The notes below the pieces were generated by a model. That model did not search any database and was not told where the DNA came from. It saw only the letters and a list, made by a program, of their open reading frames with translations. Made by a program: the position numbers and the translations under genes. Positions 11,778-22,532 of a stretch of DNA of 64,000 nucleotides are shown here, piece after piece. Each line of letters starts with the position of its first letter. Within the stretch, counting starts at the first letter, position 1. The stretch comes from Blasia pusilla (Eukaryota; Marchantiophyta; Marchantiopsida; Blasiales), in NCBI GenBank assembly GCA_050084515.1, contig CM114272.1, positions 34,782,001 through 34,846,000 on the forward strand, read 5' to 3'.

Positions 11778-12688
11778 GATCATTGCAAAAATCCTAGAAG
11801 GAGGGGAAGTAGTGGGATCTGAGAGTATGGATGTTGGCCTCCATGGATCACATGTTTTAGATATGGAGGACCCTGTACACGCAATGGATGCTACGTACTG
11901 TACCCACGATCTGAATTGCACTTGTATTGAGAATTCGTGCCCAACAAATAGCGATAGGGGTCTATAGGTGTATTCCTTGGTTTGCATATGTTGCATATGT
12001 ATATGCTGCCATTGAGTGGAGTTTGCAGCGTGAAGTGTTTATATGCAGAGAATATTGCGGAATACCTAAATAAAATCCCAATGTCAGAATTTTCGCACCC
12101 CGACCCTCTCCGCATCAGATGTATGTAAGAAATACTTGAATAAAATTTGGCTGTCGGACTTATCACACCCCGACCCTCTTTGCATGAGATGGATGTAAAC
12201 AATGCCTGAGCTCCATCTATATGGCCACTATGATGGAGGCTCACACAACATTCAAGTCCGTGAGAGAAAATCAAAGAGAAGAGACTCGGTCGCCGAGGTG
12301 CGGTAAGAGGAGAGGAAGAGAGGAGAGAGGAGAAAGGAAACTACCTTCAACCGAAATAGATAATTTTTTTTTAAGAGAGTTTCCGTTGGGTTGAAGAGAG
12401 GAAACTTTTTGTGTGAATTTTTTTGCACTTTTTTGCTCAATTATTAAGCAGTCCCACAGTTTTTTTTTTCTCTTCCATATTTTGGCAACCCATTTGAGTC
12501 CGACTGGTTGCAAATTGCGCAAAATATACGAAACTGAAAAATCAGTGGAATCATAAGTGTGGAACCAATCACTTTTTCCATCCAAGGTCTGGAACAATCT
12601 AAAATTTTCCCTGGGCTGAATAGAGTTCAAGCTAAAAGTGAAGGTTCTTGAAAAATGAAAGTACAATCTAAAACCTCATTTTGCATCC
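11778..12688. other. Non-coding spacer with purine and T-rich tracts
   Basis: No gene is seen. A short block ('caccccgaccctct') repeats at about 12097 and 12164. At 12290-12350 there is a purine-rich GA tract followed by T-runs. It separates the decayed plus-strand gene from the 3' end of the minus-strand transposase. Confidence 0.5.
12205..12295. repeat. Candidate boundary repeat (pairs with 24549-24645)
   Basis: The stretch containing 'gtgagagaaaatcaaagag' at 12260 matches 24549-24645 in direct orientation over about 90 bp. The adjoining purine tract at 12290-12345 also resembles the reverse complement of 24360-24420. These paired similarities bracket the transposase and the ParB-methyltransferase gene and may mark the ends of one large composite transposon. 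No clear terminal inverted repeat or target duplication was identified. Confidence 0.4.
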
Positions 12689-15600
12689 TCAAAGTGGTTT
12701 GTTTAAAATACTTCGCACTTCTTTGAGGGATAGAATTGGTTGGTAGATTCCTACTCCTACCTCCGACTCTCTTAAAACTACCAGCAATACATAGTACATG
12801 TGCTTACAAGGGAAATACCTTTTGCCACTTGTCTCTCTTTGGACAAAGTCATCACATGAACATGTGGGAAAGCAACACATGTGCACCACATACACCCCTG
12901 TGACACTTGAATTTACAGTGTTGTTCCTAACCCAATACATCCTCCCTATTCCATTGCCAATCATGATATCTTTCGTGGCGATGATCTCCATTTTTGCCTC
13001 CCAAGCTGATGCAATTCGTTTTGCTCTCTCCATCGTTGGCCTACACATTCTGTTTCTCTTCACCCCATTTCTAGACTCAAATAGAAATAATGGATTGAGA
13101 TCATCCACCTTCTCCGGGTACATGTTGACATCAATCTTGGGTTGAATGAGAAATGCAAAGGACTTTGTAATGCGAACATGCTCCGAACTTCCCCCGTCTA
13201 CGAGTTTGAAACCGGCACTAGTAAGATTGTCTACTTCGTCTTGAGTGCAGTTCGTACCTGCGGTGATGGGCCAAATCGTGGGGGTATTCCCCGGAGCTCC
13301 AATGGCAGCCGGATAAGACTTCCAGAAAGCGCAAGATTCATTTGGGCAGAAGAAGTACTTCAATTGATCCCCGGTCCTCGTGAAACGATCAAAGGTTTTG
13401 AGTCCCCAAAACCCTGGCAGTGGTCGTCCAGTCCTTGTACAATTCTTATTTGGGAAAGTGCCGCATGCTCTCCTAATGCCATCAGATCTTGCCTTGTAGG
13501 TGGGTCCACGTCCTGGGTTGCTCCGAGATATATGCCACCGTTTTAGGTTGCAATCCACCTCCATTACCGGAATCCCATATTGTTGAACCACCCCAATGAC
13601 AGGATGTTGCGAACTTCCAACAACGGAGGGCTTTTGAAATAAGATATTCACTGATTTTGGAGAAGGGTCTCCATCACGGATTTGGGACGGGTCCGGGGTC
13701 CCCGAATACCTGGGCGGCGTAATTTCCTCATCCAAATCAATCATCGGATTCGTTCCTCGATGCTGCCTCTTCACCTGCCTGAAGTCAAGATACTTATCTG
13801 GTCTCCACGAGTCTCGCTTGGACTGCTCTACCACCATCTATATGGGTAGTCTTGAAACCCGCCCACAAATATCCCCACCAATGTGTACGTCTTGCTCGAG
13901 GGGAGTTCCAGCTACGCACCGGTTGAAGGCTTCCACATACAGTTTTTCATCACAAGATCTCACAGCCGCCCTGACATAGAGCTCGTAGATCGACGGCCCC
14001 CTTCCTTTTGTTATGCCTTTTGTGAGGAAGATATGGGATGCTGCAGACAGTAGCATTGCTCTTGCCTGGTCTTGTTGGCATGCCTCCACAAGTGAAATTC
14101 GTTGGCATGCTTGTGACGACCTCCAGGAGGAATGAACACTTTCTGCTCTACTTGTGTTGGGGCAGAGGGCATTTTCATGAATGTTCAATCCCTGCAATGA
14201 CGGCAATGTTAGAAGGGAACGAAAATAACTCAGGAGTCAAAGAAATAAGCTACCTGTCGGAACCAGACGGGTTGCAAGGCCGAGGCATCCATGAACGACT
14301 CTGCGACCCATCGGGTCCCGGCGTGTTGCAACCCTAAACCCACCTCACGCAACCCGTCGGAACCAGACGGGTTGCAAGGCCAAGAAATCCCATGAACGAC
14401 TCTGCGACCTGTCGGGTCCCGACGTGTTGCAACCCTAAACCCACCTACTGCAACCCGTCGGATCCAGACGGGTTGCAAGAACCTGTGGCCACTCTGGAAG
14501 ATCCAAGTGCAAGTCATCCGAAAGCCATCCGGGTCAAACTATTTGCAGGCCTTGTATACATGCGACTTGCATACTTGTCTACGGGTTGCACCAAAATTCT
14601 GGATACATGCGACTTGCACACTCGGGCAACCTGTCGCATCCGACAGCTTCCTTGGTTTCTTCGGTTTGAAATCCCTATAGTTCCCACGCTTCTCAACTTG
14701 AGCTGCAACTTTACAAACAATTCTCAACGTGAGCTTGACAAGACAAAATAGTGAACTCACCTGCCGCATGAAGTTTCCCCATTGTCTCATACGTACAGTC
14801 CACCAACTCAACCAAGAGCACAACTCTTTGTACTTCCCCTCAATCGCATGCTTCCTCCACCACCCATGAAGTTCTTCCTGGCATTCCATGGCCCGCTTCA
14901 AGGTTTTGCTGTCCTTGCAGCGTTGGAGTAGAGTGACATGCTCTGTCCTCTTATTCTCCTTGATGCAAGATTTGTTGTACCGGGTCACACACTGTTGCCA
15001 ATGGAAAGCATCCGACCTTTCCCTCTCCGGTTGAACCTCTCCACCCCAGAACACTTCCCGTACAGCAATCCACCCAGGTTGTGCATTGTTTGCCATGAAC
15101 CCATAAATTTCGGGAGGTGGCCTTTTGTTTTCCTTCACCACCTCCAATAAGAGTAACCAGCACATCTTCAAACTGCCAACGTCTTCTGCCTTTACTTCAC
15201 AGACAAATATAGTTTTGAGTCCCTTCTCCACATGGTCATAAATGTGAGCACCCATTATCAACCATCCGTTCAGCACTCTGTAGCAAATATCAAAGCTTAC
15301 CCACCTGCTGTAAAGATCTTCCCCTTCCCTCATTCGATCTATAAGATCGAGGCCACTCGACGGACCTGTGGTTGACATTTTGAAGACATAGGCCCTAGAT
15401 CCCTTGCCTCCTTGCCTCCTTGGCCCATGAACTGCCATCTCTAAATGAATGGAAATCTGGAGTTGGCCTTGATTCTGGCGATGGCATCCATTTCGGACGT
15501 CTTTCCATCCCAAACCCGTATTTGACGCAGCAAATTCCGGAAGCATTCAGGATCAGCGAGAAAGGCGAGATTTTCCCAGAGTTGTTTCTCCTCAGCCGCC

Positions 15601-16118
15601 ATGATCTCGCCCTGTACAGGGATTCCAAGCAATTGTTCATAAATTTGTGATATCGTTGTGAGCTTGATCACTCCGAGCTTTGAACCCGGAGAGTTTCTGT
15701 AGACCTCGGCAACTTTCTTCGCCACATCCTCCTTGATGTGTCTCTGAATTGCATCGGTCACAAGATGAGTGTGGGAGCCAACATGAATTGCCAACCTTGT
15801 GTACTCTGACGTGGAGTCCAAGTCGTGGACAATGAAAAATATGTATGCAGGACACGCTCCAATGCAGAAGGGCGATGCTTGACAATGAGAACATCGATGG
15901 CCTCCCGGCGGTATGGTGGCACCGACCTCGTATGGAGTTTTTGCATGTGAAGTTGGAGTCAAAGCCGGATCTAGTGAACTAGAAGTTGCAAACGTAGAGC
16001 TCGGAGCACTAGGAAATTCTCGACCGTCTACTTGGGAAACAGATTTAATTCGAAAGCGGCCGTAAACTCTGTATTGACCATTTGCTAGAGGTAGGAGATT
16101 CCATACTTTACGGTGCAA
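12689..16118 (-). pseudogene. MULE-like transposase with SWIM zinc finger, decayed
   Basis: The N-terminal part (16118-15441) has a Cys-rich segment (HRCSHC...CIGAC) and a GSHTH motif like the zinc-binding DNA-recognition domain of MULE/FAR1 proteins. A second frame (about 15500-14761) carries the DDE-like core: SFDICYRV (first Asp), then FMANNAQPGW where related transposases have Asp (here Asn), then a His/Gln region. A 569-bp intron (14760-14192; donor CAG/gtgagt, acceptor gcag/GG) leads to exon 14191-12689 with SRAESVHSSW and a SWIM finger CSCDDF...CKHM near 12800. Defects: TAG at 13838-13840, a frame change near 15450-15500, and loss of the second acidic residue. The intron is full of the palindromic repeat. 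Divergently transcribed from the ParB-methyltransferase gene, which suggests one element. Confidence 0.65.
14252..14650. repeat. Palindromic repeat cluster in transposase intron
   Basis: Near-palindromes of the GCAACCCGTCGGA family occur at about 14252, 14303, 14349, 14403, 14450 and (partial) 14627. The first five are embedded in roughly 100-bp tandem units that also share 'ccctaaacccacct'. Most have the centre GGAACCAGAC, so the right arm is slightly imperfect. The cluster lies wholly inside the 14760-14192 intron. Confidence 0.85.
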
Positions 16119-16623
16119 TCACTTGGTGGGATGTCTCACCTATTATGTCCTCCGTACCGTCCACCCTAACATCCTTGGAGACAAAGATGGTTCCAATTTG
16201 GAGAAGAAATCGAACAGAGAGAAAATTTTCATCCACTGCTATGAAAGACTCAAGAGCTTGCGGTCAAACAATTTCTGATTGAGGAAGGGCCGTTAGATGA
16301 CTGCCACAAGTGAGCTTCACATAATTATCCATTCCCAGAAATTTCGTACGGGAGGAGAGTGAAAATGAGAATGAGAATGAAATTTTTAATTTATAGTGAA
16401 TAGGAAATCAGATACTCCTGACAAAATTTTACTGACAAGATGAAGTTCGGTAGGTGAAATTGTCGGACACAATGGATTCAATTCTCTTGCAACCGATTCA
16501 ATTCTGTTGCAATTTGTTACAGGATTTGGGAAGCAGAGACGAGGGTTGCGAAGCACACTTCATTTTTTTGGAACCCGTCGGAGTCCTGGTAACTCAACTA
16601 TTAACCCAAGCTAAGTGAAGCCT

Positions 16624-17187
16624 GCAACCCGTCGGCTTCGGACAGGTTGCACGCTTTTGCCTTATCTTGAAACGCAAACATGATCAAAGCTGGCAACCCG
16701 TCGCTCTCCGACGAGTTGCTTGGATACCGCGCCTTCTTGCCCGAAGATGGCGTTGGCTTGCAACCCGTTGGCATCAGACGGGTTGCCCAATTATCTCACG
16801 GTGTAACACTTACATGAAGGAAGCATGCAAACCATCTGTTCCCGACGAGTTCCGCGGGTGCCGCACCTTCTTGTCCAAAGACGGCAAGGCGTGCAACCCG
16901 TCGCCCTCCGACGGGTTGCGCAAGGGCCTCGCCTTGTTTTGCTTACATGAAGGAAGCGTGCAACCTGTCGGCCTCCGACGAGTTGCACGGGAAGCCGGCG
17001 TTGTTAATCCTTGACGAGGGAAGCGTGCGACCCAACGGTCTTCGACGGGTTGCGCGGGTACGTCCCGTTCTTGTCCGGAGACGGCGGAGGCGCTCAACCT
17101 GTCGGTCTCCGATGGGTTGCTCGCGCACCTCGCGTTCTCGTCCCAAGACGGCGGAGGCGCGCAACCTGTCGGACTCCAACGAGTTGC
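16624..17187. repeat. Palindromic repeat array, 67-bp period, in the divergent promoter region
   Basis: Near-palindromes start at 16624, 16693, 16760, 16826, 16893, 16960, 17027, 17093 and 17161, giving steps of 66-69 bp. Each is a 27-bp dyad with half-site close to GCAACCCGTCGGA. Spacers share 'aaggaagcgtgc'-like and 'tcttgtccgagacggcg'-like sequence, so the array grew by tandem duplication. It fills the space between the divergently transcribed transposase and ParB-methyltransferase genes and ends 90 bp before the TATA box of the latter. Confidence 0.9.
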
Positions 17188-17276
17188 CATTTTTCACGTC
17201 CAGACTTCCGTAACGGCCGGCACGTCGCCATCGGAAGGACGACACGACCCAACGGTGAGCCCAACGGCTAGAAAAG

Positions 17277-17284
17277 TATAAATA
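17277..17284 (+). promoter_or_regulatory. TATA box of the ParB-methyltransferase gene
   Basis: TATAAATA sits about 240 bp upstream of the ATG at 17516. A start site roughly 30 bp downstream (about 17310) would leave a 5' UTR near 200 nt. It is the only clean TATA element in this intergenic region and lies just after the 67-bp palindromic array. Confidence 0.6.
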
Positions 17285-18733
17285 GGGGAGAAATCGCTCA
17301 TTTCCGGTTTCTCATTTCGCGATCTCCATTGCTCTCCCGCGCAGCAGCTGATGAGATACCAAGGGGCGCTTCACACGGCGAGTCATCGCGAGACGGTTCG
17401 ACCGAACGATCGCGAGATGATTTGAGCTACCCATCAAGGCAACTCATCTCGACATCAGCAAGGCGACTGATCAAGCGATTCATCGTGGACATAGGTGGAG
17501 GCATTTCCGGGAAAAATGACGAGGAAAAAAGCTCAAGCAAACAAGTTTGGGAGCTTCACTCCCAAGTCCATTAGGACTCCTGCGTCACCATCTCTAGGGC
17601 CTCGTTTGGCAAATGAGATAAGGAAGCAAGAAATCAAGGAGCGGGAAAGGGAAGCGGAGATGCACAACCAGGAGCTTCTTGCGAAACGTGTACAAGAGGC
17701 GCTCGATAAACAGAACGCAGAGGCTGAGATGTCGCATGCCTTGAAGAAAAGGGTCGCCGACGAAAAGCGAGAAAAGAAGCGTCTGGACGCGTCGGTGAGG
17801 AGAGCACAATTGGCTAAAGCGAGGAGGGAAAAAGCAATAGCCATTGAAGACAGCCCTGCCCATCCAACCGAAAGTGTTGAGATGCGGGAAATGTCCCCGA
17901 TGAAGTCTGGGGACACAATCAATATAGCGGAAACGGCCGAAGTTCAAATCATGGACGATGAGGTCATGAGGACCGCCGGCGTGGAGATGGTGGATATTGC
18001 TGAAGAAGCAGGAGAGCGGTCATCCTCGTCTCCAAGCCCGGCGGAAGAAATCGACCTCTATCAGATCAACGAGTTTTCAGTGGACTTGCCAACTGTTGTC
18101 TCAGAGGAGTTGGCTGGTCAAGAAACCGACCCAATCTTCGAGCGGGTAAGAGAGGATCTGGGTTTTTTGAATTATGTGAAGGCCCATCTTGCAATTCATT
18201 GGCATTTCAGTGTAGCTTACTGATCTTGTCCCGGTTGTGACAGGTGGTAAAGCAGATGGCACTGATGGAGGGCCACAACGCCCCGAGAATTCCACTCTGC
18301 CGATTGCGGACAATGGAGTACGTCCGCGAAATTCAGTCTGACGAGGATATTGCGAAGCTCAAACAATCGGCGGCGACAGCATCCTACGTCGACAGCTTCC
18401 CTCCGTTCTATGTTCAGCCTTACGATGACCATGGAACCCAAGCGCTGGTTACGGAGGAGGACTTGGAAAAGCTCGACACATTCTGGAGGATGAGAGATCA
18501 GGAATTCAGAAGGCAAGTAGAGGGGACGGAATTCAGCTGGATGAGGAATCTCCATTTCTTCATCTGGGATGGAAATCACAGGTTCATGGCGTGGACAAAG
18601 TTTGCAGAGGAGCGCCCAAACTCCTTCGAGGCACATTTTTGTGTGAAGGCACTGGTCCTTCATCCATACCCTCATCACATGGCGACGGTGGAGATGGCCA
18701 TGCATGCCATGAACACGTAAGTTTCTTCTTGCT

Positions 18734-19475
18734 GCAAACCGTCGGACTCCGACAAGTTGTTTGAGTTGCCACTATTTTTGTTATGTTTTTGGCCAAACGC
18801 AACTCGTTGGAGTCCGACGAGTTGCTCGATTGATCAATGGGCTAGGATGTTTTTGGCCAAAAGCAACTCGTCGGACTCCGACGAGTTGTTCAACTGACCA
18901 CAGGTTTAGTATGTTTTTGGCCCAAAGCAACTCGTCAGAGTCCGACGAGTTGCTCGACTAGCCGCATTCTTTGGATGTATTTTGAAGAAAGCAACTCGTC
19001 GGAGTCCGACGAGTTGCTCGACTCGCCGCATTTTTTGGATGTTTTTTGAAGAAAGCAACTCGTCGGACTCCGACGAGTTGTTCGACTGACCACAGGTTTA
19101 GTATGTTTTTGGCCCAAAGTAACTCGTCGGAGTTCGACGGGTTGCTTGACTTGAAGCTATTTTTGGAGGTTTTTTGATGTTTTTGGCCGGAAGCAACTCG
19201 TCGGAGTCCAACAGGTTGCATTCGGTAGTTGGAAGCTACATTTTTCGCGTCAAATTGCAGCTTTCATTGCAATTGCGTAACCTGTCGGACTCAGACGGGT
19301 TGCTATGTTCACTTTTGATACGGACTATCTGACAACCCGTCGGAGTATGACGGGTTGAAACTAGGCAATCACAAATGTGAATGCAATCCGTCGGACTCTG
19401 ATGGGTTGCATAATTTAGCTCGTTGCTAGAATCCGACCTTGAGCTGTGATGACCTGTCGAAGTCCGACGGGTTGC
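18734..19475. repeat. Palindromic repeat array, 64-bp period, in intron 2
   Basis: Perfect or near-perfect 27-bp dyads start at 18734, 18799, 18863, 18927, 18991, 19055 and 19119 (exact 64-bp steps from 18799), then at 19193, 19276, 19332, 19383 and 19449 with irregular spacing. The best copies (18863, 18991, 19055) have fully complementary 13-nt arms around a single G or C. The array fills most of the 809-bp intron 18717-19525. Spacers share 'gtatgtttttggcc'. Confidence 0.95.
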
Positions 19476-21603
19476 AGGAACCCATGTATCTTACAAAATT
19501 TCTTATATTGGGTTTGGATGTGCAGGATTGTATTGGAGGGGAATGTCACCCACCACTGGATCCAGGATTGCGATCGGGTGAAGGCAGTGCTTACGACGCA
19601 CCCGACAGAGTACAAGGGGTTCTTGGGCGACACCCAGGTAAATCAGATGCTGGCAAAGGGTGCACAAATAAAAAAGAAGACTTGGGCAAATAAGTTTATT
19701 TCCCGAGATGCAGCCCTCACAATCCTTTGCTGGTCGAAGATACAGGCCACGAAGAAGAGCGCTGCATTGGAGCTGGAGCGGAGGGAAAAAGTATCTGTGT
19801 CTGAGCGTGCAAAATTCATCCAAGCTGCAGTATCTGCAACTACAAAGTACACGGAAAGCAAGATGCAGCGCTACATCGCCATTCTCAACCCCGAACTTGA
19901 ACTGGAGTTTTACAAGGAGCTGAAGGCGATTATCAAGCGCCAGCGGAAAAGGGATGAAGATCCGCAAGGTCGGATTGGGGAGAAAGTGTCTCTCGATCGC
20001 GTTCATCGATTTGCGTTGTCTGGAATAAGCGAATTTAGGAGAATCCGACTGATGAAAATCAGTCTCGAGGGCACATAGGCCCAAAAGAGGGCGGCACACC
20101 ATCCTCTAGGTGTCTCTGATCCAGTGATCTCCCACTGGCTCCGCAAATGGTCGTTCTGGGACGCGTTGCGGCTTATCGAGAAGTCCATGCTGGTCGGTCT
20201 CCAAGCGGAGCTCAAAAGAATAGAGCCCATTCCGGATGAAGCAAACTTGGAAAGTGCTGTAGATTTCGAACTTTGGCTCGATGACATTGGGGACAAGCCC
20301 ATCAAAAACCCAGGTTTCAAGACGATGTTCAAGGATTGCGTCCTTCCTCAGGCAGACCTTGACGAAGAAATCGAGGGGAACAAAAGGGATCTCGCAAAGA
20401 AGAAGCGAGATCTTCAGGAGCAGGCGGCCGATTCAGTTCGACTAAGAGCTGCCCAACGGATGGTGTTCAGGTACTTTGTCCATTGTAAGAATGCAGGTAC
20501 CTGGGGAAAAATACCGGCAGCCTACAAATTGTGGGCTTCTCCGCCTGATGGAGAGACATTCTCCATGAACGACACGGAGATGGCTCAGCGCATGTCCAAT
20601 TGGGAGGTGGAGAATTGCCCGATTTGGCTGGACTTCAACGACCCTGAGGACATTACTGAGAAAGATTTACGCGTGCTTTATGATGTTGTGGCCGCAGGAC
20701 GGGATGACATCCCCAATTTTGTGCAGCCTGAAGAATTTTTCGAAGGAGATGCGGAAGTGCAAGCCCTCGAGACAGCGGAGTTGGCTTCCAAGGTCCACAC
20801 AACCAAAGACAAATCCACAGCGGGTCTCAAAGGCAAGGCGAGGAATTCCGAGGCCGAGTCTTCCCAAAGAGAGGCTGAAGATTCAAAGGCCAGAGCCGGA
20901 ATCGTCCGGGCGAGCGGGGAGAGAGGGTCGGACCAGGTCCTCCGTGAAAAAAAGCCCACCAGAGTCTGAGGTCATAGAGACCCCGAAAAGCCGACCGCAG
21001 ACTCGAGAGAAGCGGAAGCGAGAGGCGCCGGGGTTGTCCCAAGGAGAATACAGTCCATCATCCTTGGGAAGACATAGAGAAACAACGACCCGGACAAGCG
21101 TCCTCCTTCAATTCACGAATTTATTGGATGAGCTGAAAAGTTTCAGTTCTCAAGCGTCGACACCCGCCATTGATAAATTGACAACGGTGGGACGGAAGCT
21201 TCAACGAAACGGGCACGCTCCCTGGACGGTCAATGGAGTGGTCGAAGAGGTGGCGGTGGATCTATTGATCTCTGATTTGCCCTCGGGGTTGCGATTGTGG
21301 GACGAGAATCCGTCGGACGGGATCCCAGACTGGAATGTTCCCCTTTCTTATGACCAGATCGCGCTCCTTTTTTCCTTTGCAGACGCTTATCTAAGTGATA
21401 GGGGCTGCTTCTTAGTTTTGACAGGAGGGAGCGAGGACGAGCTTTTCAACCTCTAGTGCGTCAAGAGGTCGCTGAAGTGGAGTACGGCGCAATCGTGGAT
21501 CATCAAGAACGAGTACCCACTCCGATCCGCGACGAGTCAAATTTGGGTAAGGCTCTATTCCTATTCTCCAGATTGTATATCTCCGACGTTGTTTTTGTCC
21601 GTG

Positions 21604-21828
21604 AGCAACCCGTCGGAAGGTGACAGGTTGCTGGCTTAGAGCAGCCCATGCTTGGCTGATCGAGAGCAACCCGTCACTTTCCGACGGGTTGCATCTTTCC
21701 CAGAAACACAGGGAAAACGCATTACCACCGGCAACCCGTCGGAACCTGACCGGTCTAAGCCACCAACCCGTCGCCTTCCGATGGGTTGGTCATGGACAAA
21801 AACAACCCGTCGGACTCCGACAGGTTGC
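21604..21828. repeat. Palindromic repeat cluster in intron 3
   Basis: Five copies start near 21604, 21666, 21730, 21762 and 21802 inside the 418-bp intron 21547-21964 of the ParB-methyltransferase gene. Arms are CAACCCGTCGG-like; the copy at 21730 has a degenerate right arm. Spacing is 32-64 bp. Confidence 0.9.
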
Positions 21829-22532
21829 TCCAATGTTAGTATTTAAAAGAAGTTCTCTAGGGTCAAGCAAAGTTCTTTGGTGACGTGTTGCACATTATGT
21901 CACCATATTGAGAGTAGACCAGTGGCCAAATTGTTGACATTGTTTCCAACGTGCTTCTTTACAGATGGACCACTCGTATGTTTACTGCTTTGTTCGGCCC
22001 GAGCAGAACTTCCAGGTGTTCAAGATCCAAGATCCTGTGGATCCATGCTCACATGGGTACAACTTAGATAGTTTATATAATTTCCCCCCCGGGAATTTAC
22101 ATGCAAGACGGTACCCCACTACTTGGAGGAAGGGAAAAGTCGCCAGCCCTGATGCAAATGCTCATCGAGCTCTGCTCAAGGACGGGTGACTTGGTGTTTG
22201 ACTTAGTGGGCCTTTCAGGGGCGAGTATCAAGGGCGCCTGGCAGAGTGGCAGGAACATTCTCTGCCTCGAGGGAAGGCAGGAACTGTTTGACCTTTGCAA
22301 GGAGGCAAAGGCAAATTACAACAGGTTCGTTGGGGCGTACAACTCTCCACCAAAGCCGATAGCTCCGGTTCCAGACCCACCATTGGTAGTGACACCATCG
22401 TCACTTCCAACGATTCCGAAAATCGGGAGGGCAAGGCTGAAAGTAATTTTGCAAGAGCTCTCGGACGATGACGAGTGAGTTCAAAGAACTCAAGGACCCA
22501 GCTTGACTGCAGCGTTTGGAGTTGGGAGTTAT

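Larger units (their letters stand above)
17516..22478 (+). pseudogene. ParB-like / beta-class amino-methyltransferase fusion, 4 exons, damaged
   Basis: Exons 17516-18145, 18244-18716, 19526-21546 and 21965-22478 join in phase (donors cgg/gtaaga, cac/gtaagt, tgg/gtaagg). Exon 1: basic-charged coiled coil, then a Ser/acidic linker. Exon 2: a ParB-like domain, with IPLCRLRTMEYVREI then the nucleotide-pocket motif WDGNHRFMAW. Exon 3: helical region with more coiled coil, a charged linker, then methyltransferase motif IV as DLLISDLPSG (family DPPY). Exon 4: motif X/I as KSPALMQMLIELC then FDLVGLSGAS (family DPFxGSG). The order IV before I is the beta class of N6-adenine/N4-cytosine methyltransferases. 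ParB-MTase fusions are known from phages and bacteria. Damage: TAG at 20076 and 21454, and +1 frame changes at an A7 run (20947) and a C7 run (22084). Introns 2 and 3 are packed with palindromes. The ATG at 17495 is an alternative start. Confidence 0.7.

Noticed and set aside
12689-16118. KDZ-type (Kyakuja-Dileera-Zisupton) transposase
   Set aside because: KDZ proteins are known for carrying DNA-modifying cargo, but the SWIM finger, GSHTH motif and core spacing here fit MULE/FAR1-like transposases better.
16667-17245. Open frames across the 67-bp array on both strands
   Set aside because: They encode the same short peptide repeated with the array period in several frames and both strands, as expected from tandem repeats without stops; none has a start context or splice support.
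18734-19475. CRISPR array (regular palindromic repeats with similar-length spacers)
   Set aside because: Spacers are themselves repeated, the array lies in a spliced intron of a eukaryotic gene, and no cas genes are present. It is a tandem duplication array of a dyad.
20940-20960. Programmed -1 ribosomal frameshift at A-AAA-AAG
   Set aside because: The heptamer is in the right phase for -1 slippage, but the downstream frame needs +1 and the -1 frame stops within eight codons. A one-base insertion in the A-run is the simpler reading.
20076-21456. Stop codons removed by RNA editing
   Set aside because: U-to-C editing of stops is known in organelles of some early land plants, but this is nuclear-type sequence with spliceosomal introns, and CAG-to-TAG mutation explains the stops.
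17516-22478. Functional host gene encoding a chromatin methyltransferase
   Set aside because: Two in-frame stops, two frame changes and divergent catalytic motifs make this copy unlikely to give a full product; its link to the transposase and repeats points to a mobile element.
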